In this document: piece by piece, positions 26,701 through 35,700 of the stretch
Layout of the letters: the number at the start of each line of letters is the position of its first letter
How positions within the stretch are numbered: the first letter of the stretch is position 1
NCBI GenBank assembly: GCA_009617715.1
Contig: VTFK01000147.1
Coordinates: 1 to 64,000, forward strand
Reading direction: 5' to 3'
Origin: Plectrocnemia conspersa
Taxonomy: Eukaryota; Arthropoda; Insecta; Trichoptera; Polycentropodidae
Length of the DNA: 64,000 nucleotides
Made by a program: the position numbers and the translations under genes
The notes under the pieces: generated by a model
Databases searched by the model: none
Seen by the model: only the letters and a program-made list of their open reading frames with translations
Told to the model about the DNA's origin: nothing

Positions 26701-29700
26701 GTACCGCATAATATACACCGTCGTGTGCGAAAACAGTATACCCACACCGCACGTTGGAGAAGTGGTAGAAATGCAGCGTTCTTCTAGTCAACTGCTAGGT
26801 TCGTAAGTACAGTTTGCGGGACCTTAGATGTGCGTGTGGCGTGTCTCTGGGCTACTTACTAATAAAATTTAAAGTGACCCAGGCAGGTTTTTGGCACTTC
26901 TGTTAAATTACTAATTGTGGTGAACTGATTTACTACTATTTTTTAAATCACTGTGATATAAAAAGATAAGTATCTAACCTAAGGTTAAAGCTAATAGAAT
27001 AAATATGATAAATGATCCTTTTATGGTTTAGATTATATATTTCAACTTAAACCTACGATTATTACTCACATTATATTTTAGAAAACGTAATGAAAACGTC
27101 TGTAACTTAGTTTTTAGAGCACAATATGGAGTTAAATCTTGGAATGAATAAAAAAAAAGAGGGTATTGCGAGTAGTTGTATTAATGGCAATGAAAAAGTG
27201 GTTAGGAAAATATTATTTGGATATGATCTCAATATGCTTTTAGGAGAAGTAGTATAAGTCGCTACCTATTACTTAGTGTTTAAAAAAATCTATCGTGTCT
27301 ATATATTATATAATTAAAGTTTCAAACAATAATCATAAATTAGGTTTACCTAGATTTTCATAATCTCAAAAAGGAATATCGTGATTTTTAAATAAAAATA
27401 GCAAGCTTAGTCGTTCATATGAGGCATTGAAAAGCTATGAACAACTTTAGCTATATAAGAAAATAAAAAAATATATATATATTAGACATTTTAAAAAAGA
27501 TTTAGAGCTAACATAAATAATTATTAATAACATTAAAATTTATCTTATAAAATAAATTTAATTGAGAAGGTAAGGCGGTAGCAATATATAAAATTTTTTA
27601 ATAAATTATCCTAGTAAGGTAATACTATTAAAAATATTATTTAAATGTACCTAAAACTTTTTGCATTATTCTTGAGTTTTAGAAAATACAAAAAGCGATG
27701 ATATTATATATTTAATGCAGTTGATTTACGTTAAACATTAAAGCATTAGTTTATATATTTGTTGTAGTATAAAATAAAGTAGTACTTTTTTCTTGGATTT
27801 TCAATTAGGCATTCCATGAAAGCTCCTAATATAAAAATATATTATAAACTCTTGATAAATAATAAATAATAAAAGTTATTTGACAAGTTGCTTAAGTTTA
27901 TGCTATTACTATTACATACATATAATATATTTATTAAAAACATTTAATTGTAAAAGGCTAAGTACAGTTCTAGAGTTAAAAGTTTACATTGAATAAGTTG
28001 TACATATTTTGAAGCAACTTAATGTCAAAAAAGCACAATGATTGAAATAATTATTTTTTAGGGTTAAAATTCGTGTGAACACATATTTGTTAACATTTTT
28101 GTTGATAAAACCCTGATAAAATCTACAAAGACAATAATTCTTTGTATTACACTATACTTTAATAAAATATACATAATAATACATATTAATTCATGTAATG
28201 AAGTATTTTCATGGTTGTTAAACTGTATTATATATATATGAGTTTCAGACTATTATTGTTAACTAGTTTTCAAGTTACATGACTGTAATTGCTTTTAGAC
28301 TTTTAGGTATTATTCTAATATGATCTTACAATTAATTATTTTGATTTCTTAGAAAAACATAAAATATTAAAAATATATTTATGGAAGTCATATATCGAAA
28401 ATAGCTAACCGAAGATATTTTAAATTTTGCACACTTCCTTATCAAGAACTAACTTAATCTCCTGCGAGAAATATACATACTAAATTTTCATACCAAATCA
28501 TACCAATATTATTTGTATTTTTGCTTGTTAACCTGAAATAATTATTTAATATTTATTTATGTATATTTTTGCATTTATTAATTAATAAACAGTGTTTAAC
28601 TGTGTTATGTTATTAAGCCCACGCTACCCTGCAATTTAATATCACTTTGACATTTATATGTGGTTATTACACCATTTGGTGATATTATTTAGTCACAAAA
28701 TTTGCTTTTATGTACTTATTGTGCAAAATTGTGGTTTAGTGATAGAAATTATAATTTAAAAGTGATATTTAAATTAACAATAAAATTAATTAAATGCAAG
28801 TATTATGCTTCTGTAAGATGTTTTTATAGAGATTAATACTTTTTTTAAACAGTATAATAAAAACTTATCGAAAATGCTTTTGTCGAGGAATTCACATACT
28901 TTGTATTTTTGGGAAGACAAATACAAAATATTAAACGCACAAAAAAACCTTAAGAAATGTTCAATAAATTATGAGAAAACATATATTACGGTTTCATTTT
29001 ACTCGCCCTTGTATAATTGTTTAAGGTAGTAAGAATATGTATTATAATTTAATTAGTAGAAAAGATAATGAGTATTTTGCGAAATGTACACCAGTAAAAA
29101 TGACACAAATTAATAATTTCAAGAGGAAGTCCGCTTTAGAATTATTCAAAATATACACAAAACATGATAAGATAAACGCTTAATGCTATAAAATGAAAAC
29201 ATTTTCCCTTATAATAATTTCCCATTAATTATTTTTAAGGTATCTTGGATAAGAAGAAAAGACAGACATTTGATAACCGTCGGTGTGACGACGTATAATG
29301 CCGACCAGAGGTATCAAGTGATTCACCTGCAGCACTCAGAGGTATAAAATATTTTGTGAAATTAAATAAGCATCATCAGCAATTGTATTTAAATTTAATT
29401 TCATTGTATTTCAATGTCTGGAAGGACTGGACGTTGCAGATAAAATTCGTGCAGAAAAGGGATGCGGGCATTTACGAATGTCAGGTTTCATCACATCCGC
29501 CCACTAGTGTATTCATACAACTCAATGTAGTAGGTAGGTATTTACATAAAATCTAATATATAATAAATATTTAAAAAAAACAGGCTCTCTGGCATGTTTT
29601 ACTATAATCACAGTTTTAATTTAGTTAGGTAGAATTTTTATTATTAGATCGATGTGTTTGTGTCAATTAACGTGTCGTAAGGTTTTAGGGAATCCGTGAA

Positions 29701-32700
29701 ATACCTAAAGCTGAATCAGTTTTCGGTGTTACGGCAAGGATTTCTAGCCATGTTATTCAGAAGAAGGAGAAAGGATAATGCGATAAAACGATAAAACGAT
29801 TTTCGGCGAAAATACTCTTTCGTTATTTGGAATGTTTTTCATTATCACATAAAACAAGAGGATATACTGTATGTAGCTTGATAGAATTATGTACGTATCT
29901 CTAAATAAATAAATTATTAGGGATGTTACATAGAAACGTTAAAAGGTAGACAATTGTTTCGAGGGCCTTTTCAAAAGAGAGATTAAATCTTGTAGTAAGG
30001 ACCGACTATCATGGACCATTCGAATATTATGGAATATGTTTAGGTCAAACCGTACAGAGAAGGAAATTTGAATTTTAAATGACCAAATAAATCTCGTTGA
30101 TAAACAATATAAACAATAATGGAACAATGTAGCAAACCTTGCGAAACCCTTAACCGCATCAAATAATCCACGGATGGTTTGTATTCATTAGAAATTTAAT
30201 ATCAGCGTTCTTCAAAGTGTGTAGTTCCGAAATAAATAGATGAGTTTCCACTTCTATAATAATTAATTGTATGGTTTAATTAAAATTTGTTAATAAAAGC
30301 GCGTTCTATTATAATATTAAACTGTTTTAAACGATCTAATAATAATTTTATATTTTAAATATTATTAATAAAAAATAGTACGTATTTATTACAATAAATA
30401 TGTTTTAATTTGTAAAAAACCATTATAACAGACTGATTCTTAAGATATTTAATTTTGTGAGTTTATTACGGTTAACCATTTTTTGAATAACACATATAAT
30501 TAGCAATGTTAAAGATTTATTTCAAAATTATTTTAACGGTTTTTATGTCATTTGATTTGATTTGGTAACGAGAATTTTTTATAAATATTTGCCTTTAGAA
30601 TAATAAGTAGATGTAACTACAGTATATTATTTTAATGAAATTATGTCATGTCTCAAACACGTTTAATGTTTACCAACATATTATATTAGAGATACCATGA
30701 ATTCGTAGACTTCGAGGCGGAGGAAAATTGTTCAAAGCTATGAAGGAGTTCAGAATTACTAACAAGCTCATCGGCTTTGGCAAAATTACAATGGATAAAG
30801 TAAAATGCTGTGTCCAACGGGCTAAGACAATACGATACTATTAAATGCCTTCTGTTGAACATAAATCTTAAAAAGGTTTTCAGTAACACAAACATAATTA
30901 TCTAAAAAACGGAAACCTTAAACATATGTACACAAAATCAGTGCAATTACTTGCATATGCATATAATATAAAAATAAAGCATTTTTAGCCACTAGAAAAT
31001 ACAGCACAAACAAACCTTGTGAGCGAATCTGTAAATATGTTACTACTATCTACTAATAATATTTTTTAGCCCATTTATGCATTTAAAAAGTGGATTTTAA
31101 TCAAAATAATAAAGTGCAACAATTGTTTTTTTTTTACTAACCACAAATACAATTATTTGGGAAATAATTAGTCTATTTTAATAAGAATAAAAATGTAACA
31201 GTGAAGAAACAGAACAATGATGATATATTAAAACGTAAGACCGTGAGAAATGATGGGCTTACTCCTTCAAAAAAAAAAACTCTTTTGCTATTTAAAAGAT
31301 AAAAATTTAATTTGGATGCGTTAGTGGTAATAAAAATTCTAAGATTTATAAAATACCATTATCTGCGATTTAAACTATTGTAAAAACTGTAGCTGTAGAA
31401 CCGATAATTTAGATTTATTTAAATAATTTATTCGATCTGAGATTCTGATTAAGTAACATACAGTAGATTAAATGTAAACGATTTGCTTGAAAATATATCT
31501 TCAAAATTAAAACTGAACATTATTAATACTTTATCAGTAAAAATATAATACAAAAAACAAAAATATATATATATACCAGAAATGAATATTAATTTGAATA
31601 AAGACAATCTTTAATACTAAAAATATTAGTAGAAATACAGTAATTACCTACTAATACTTATGCGGTCTTGACATACATCGTAATAAAAAAACATATCTTA
31701 ATATAACTTTAGTGAGATCGATTATGTTGTTCTGAATGAGAAACAGCGTCTGAAGTCTTCAAAAGAATCGTTCATAATTTTGGACTTATTTGTAAATGTG
31801 CTTTTTGTTGACGTATATATAAAAACGCAACGCCTTAGATGATCAAAGCATCTGCCAGTATTAATTGATAAAACCCTGCAAAGCGGCTAATTTTGAAAAC
31901 GGGTGCCTAACCATATTAAAGTTAGAGGTACGTTTTATTCTAATTTGCATCGACTTCACGAGAGAAATATTTTATATAAATGTTTAAAACATAATAAAGT
32001 CGAATAATATCGTTTTTGTAGTATAAATATATTCTAAATTCAGACTTTCTATATCAGAAGCATTTAATAGTTTTATAATTTTACCAATTTTATTTCGAAA
32101 TTATCCATACCGATTCAATAAAACATGTGCGACGACTTAAGCTAAATAATATTTGCCCCATTGTTATGTTACTGAATTTTTACTGATCAACTAGTGATAT
32201 TTTAACGGAATTCCATTAATTAATATTTGATTGATCTTGATACTGCTTATATTTGGAATGAATCGAACATTCATTTCAAAGTACTCACTCTCATCAAAAT
32301 AGCAGTTAGAGATATTTTTTGCCGAGATGCCACTTTATTGACTTATGGTTAATTTCCTGTTGAAAAAGTTGTTCGAAATCAATACAACGTTATCGCGAGA
32401 AATTTTTGAACTCTGAAAGCCGAAATAGAATAAAAACGGAATATTCGCCTAATTGGTTTAATTTATTTGTAACAAAACCCTATTTATGTTATCAATAAAA
32501 ACCATTTTTTAAGTTGTCTTGAAAAAGTATTTATAAAATATGGGCAAGAATTATTGTAATTGTATAACGACGTTTTTTCAGTGTTGAAAGTTCGGACATA
32601 GAAGTAATCGAGAAAGAAGAAAAAACTAATTGTATTGTCATAATATCGATTAAAAATTAATTGAGAATTAATTCATCGCTAAAATATTTCAACGATAAAA

Positions 32701-35700
32701 ACGAATAGATACAATCAGTAAAATGAATATTAGATCATGTAATCAACTAAAACTTGGACTCCGAATTTAAATCCGTTATATAAATCATTGTTTTTATAAA
32801 AGCCTACTTTAACAGAAAATAAACAAAAATTTTAACAGAGAGAATATTCCACACAACAATCAGAAATAGGCTATCCGATTCATCGTTAAAAGAGTTTTAT
32901 TTTTGAAATCATATTTTGTCCTTACTATGTAAAATATTTGTCAATAAATATCTGATAAAAAATTGTATATACCTATGTATATAAATATATATGTACCCAA
33001 GTTTTTCTACAAATAATACTTATTTTTTCCAAATACTTATTATAATATTTTTTTTTTACGATTCAAATAAAAAATAATCGAAATCTCGAGTCCTTTGAAA
33101 ATTTGTTTTTCGATTCCCGGGTATTTAAAAAACTCGAAACTTGAGAATCCCTAGTGAATCCCTAGTAAATCATTCATGAAGACATTGTAATCAATTCCGT
33201 AAAGCGGAAAAAAGGCAATCATTACAAAAATATATTGACTGATTAAAAAATTACTTATGACATGATTGTCCACATAGAACAAATTGTAAAAAAAAATATC
33301 TGAGAAGCTTAATTTTAAAATATGCCTACTATACATATATTAACTGGTATGTAGTTGTCAAATTTAAAAGTTGGATTTTAAAATGGATTTTTAAAATAAG
33401 GATTAAAAGGGTTAACACTACTAAATTATATTAATGGTAATTTAACTAAAAGGGGAAAACAATGGCATAATATATGTAATATTTATAAAAAATGGCTGTT
33501 ACGTACGTTCTTTTCTTAGCAATTAAATAATAATTAAGTTTTAAACCGATATTTAATTGAAAGATAATGTCCTATTGACCAAACATTGCCTCATCAGAAT
33601 ACTACATATTACAAAGTCTGCAAAATGTTGACGAAACGCAATTGTTAGACTTTAATGAAGTCAGAAATGTATTTAAAATATTGTTTAGCATAAAATCAAA
33701 GAGTTTATTAAAAACAGAAAAGATTCATAATATATTGTTTTTATATATTAACATACGTACATAATTTTATATATCGTAAAAAATCAACTTAGCAAATATT
33801 TTGCTATTAGTAAAGATATTAAAGTGTATTTCAAACTATAAACCTATTTGTGGATCGCTTCTATAAGTAGATTATTAATTAATTTGAACATGGGTTTATT
33901 AAATATGTAACACGATTATTTATATTATTATTCATAGAAGCCAGAGCGCAGATATCGGGCCCAGCTGAAAAATATATTAAGCCAGGATCAGCACTCAGAT
34001 TACAGTGTGTTGTGCTGAAAGCCACCGAAACTCCATCGTACATGTTTTGGTGAGTGTTTGTACAACATATTATCGAACCTATACAATATAATAACCGTGT
34101 GACCTTAGTTGAATATTTTATCTGAGCTTAAAGTACCGAATTATAATATTAATAATTCGTGTTGAAAATTTGCCAAAAGGTACCACAACAGCAGGATGAT
34201 AAATTTCGACACAGACCTGGGGATCAACGTCAGCACGGATCTATCGGCTAGGAGTAGCTCCTTGGTTATTCCTGTAACATCATATTCGCACGCAGGAAAT
34301 TATTCGTGTGTGCCCAACAACGCTTATCCAGCCAGCATATATGTTCACGTGTTTAATGGTAATTATCATCGATAATGCATGAAAATAATTTCAGGTCTTT
34401 ATGAGGTTTTAAAAGCTTCTATTAAACCACAAAAGCTTATATTAGGAACATACTTGTTTAGTGTGTACATAATTTTCAAATATAATGTAATTAGGGTTAT
34501 TTAACATTTTTTTAGATTTTCGCATCTTTATATATATTTTTTCTTATAGTGCTTATTTCTTAAAATATTTTATTTCATACCTTGTTTATTTCTAGTTGCG
34601 TGTTTTATTTATATACCTAGTAATATGTTTGATTTATATTATACTAACAATTTTTTATCTGATTCAAATGAGAAGACTAATGTATTTTTATGCACTACTT
34701 TCCATTTTCACTTGACTAAACCAATCTAATTGTTTTAGCAATTAAATATTGTAGGTTAATACATGTTATGTTTATTTAAATACATTTCATCGCTTTATTT
34801 CACATTATTTGTAATTTTTTATATCATCCGTTTTGGTTCAAAATTAAAGTTCAACAATATTTAATACCATTTAATACGTATAACGTTACTGCCCTCTTTA
34901 TTTAGAAAAAGTGGTGACAGAGTTAGTCTACGTTTTTTGACATTATTTGCTTATGTTATATTTCGGGTAATTTTAATTTTCTACCTCCCAAAATATTAAT
35001 TAAATTTCATTTATTTATTTTGTATGTGTATAATTTATGAATCAAATCGTCATGCCGAGCTGTGTCGAAAGCTAATTATATATTTAACATTAAAAGACCT
35101 GTATTGTTTTTTATATTTTAATAATTAGAGCATATATGCTCTAATTATAACTGTAAATTTTATTCCCCAAAGGCACTTTTCAACGCACTAAAATGATTAT
35201 TTAATATATTTCGCAATGTAAATAATGTTCATAAACTGACGGGGGTATAGCCTATCAGAATTTTAAAATCCTTATCGGGTTTTTAATCGGATGAATTTTA
35301 CTGGTTTTTGGAATGGTTCTGAAATACCCAAAACTATTCTTTACCTTTTTTCTTTTACCCTGATCAGCTTTGATATTTTCAGATTTTAAGTGTGGATATT
35401 TCCAGTTTTGTGTGTTTATTTTCATGCGATTTAGTTACATTCTATGATTAATAATCTGCTGGTTTTAGTTTCTTAATTTTACGCGACCACGTTTTGTTTT
35501 AATTTCTATGAATTTTATGGCGAATTAAACCAGTTTGTACAGTAAATATTTTGGTTTTTCAACTGCTTTTCCATTTTATTTTTATTTTATTTAATTTAAT
35601 AATCGATGGAGTAAGTTAAATTTAATTATGTATATTTTTACGCATGGGTACTAATATTTAAGCTTTTAGATTACTATATTATTATGTTTAATACCAGGAA

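Larger units (their letters stand above)
15052..29239 (+). other. Intron 2 of the Dpr gene (14.2 kb)
   Basis: This intron is bounded by donor GTGAGT after codon 90 and acceptor TTTTTAAG before codon 91. It splits Ig1 between its first cysteine and its tryptophan. The stretches 15052-16980, 17280-18690, 19300-19590, 22650-24150 and 26100-29230 are AT-rich with no gene I can support. The rest holds LINE remnants on both strands, two strong hairpins, and GC-richer islands at about 16990-17270, 18700-19210, 22440-22640 and 25620-26090. Open frames inside it (for example 17071-17274 and 25710-26024) lack family signatures. Confidence 0.85.
29534..33937 (+). other. Intron 4 of the Dpr gene (4.4 kb)
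   Basis: This intron separates the two Ig domains and is bounded by GTAGGT and TTCATAG. It carries a minus-strand LINE fragment at 29940-30190 and a weaker plus-strand LINE 3'-end fragment at about 31700-31980. The remainder (30200-31690 and 32000-33930) is AT-rich and shows no feature I can support. The minus-strand ORF at 30686-30895 is not recognised. Confidence 0.85.

Noticed and set aside
29356..29556. 66-codon open frame covering exon 4
   Set aside because: Its first 23 codons are intron 3; only 29425-29533 matches the Dpr family, and the frame ends beyond the splice donor.
30686..30895. Minus-strand frame that might be the C-terminal part of a LINE
   Set aside because: It lies 5' of the RT fragment at 29940 on the same strand, the wrong order for one element, and the residue match is too weak.
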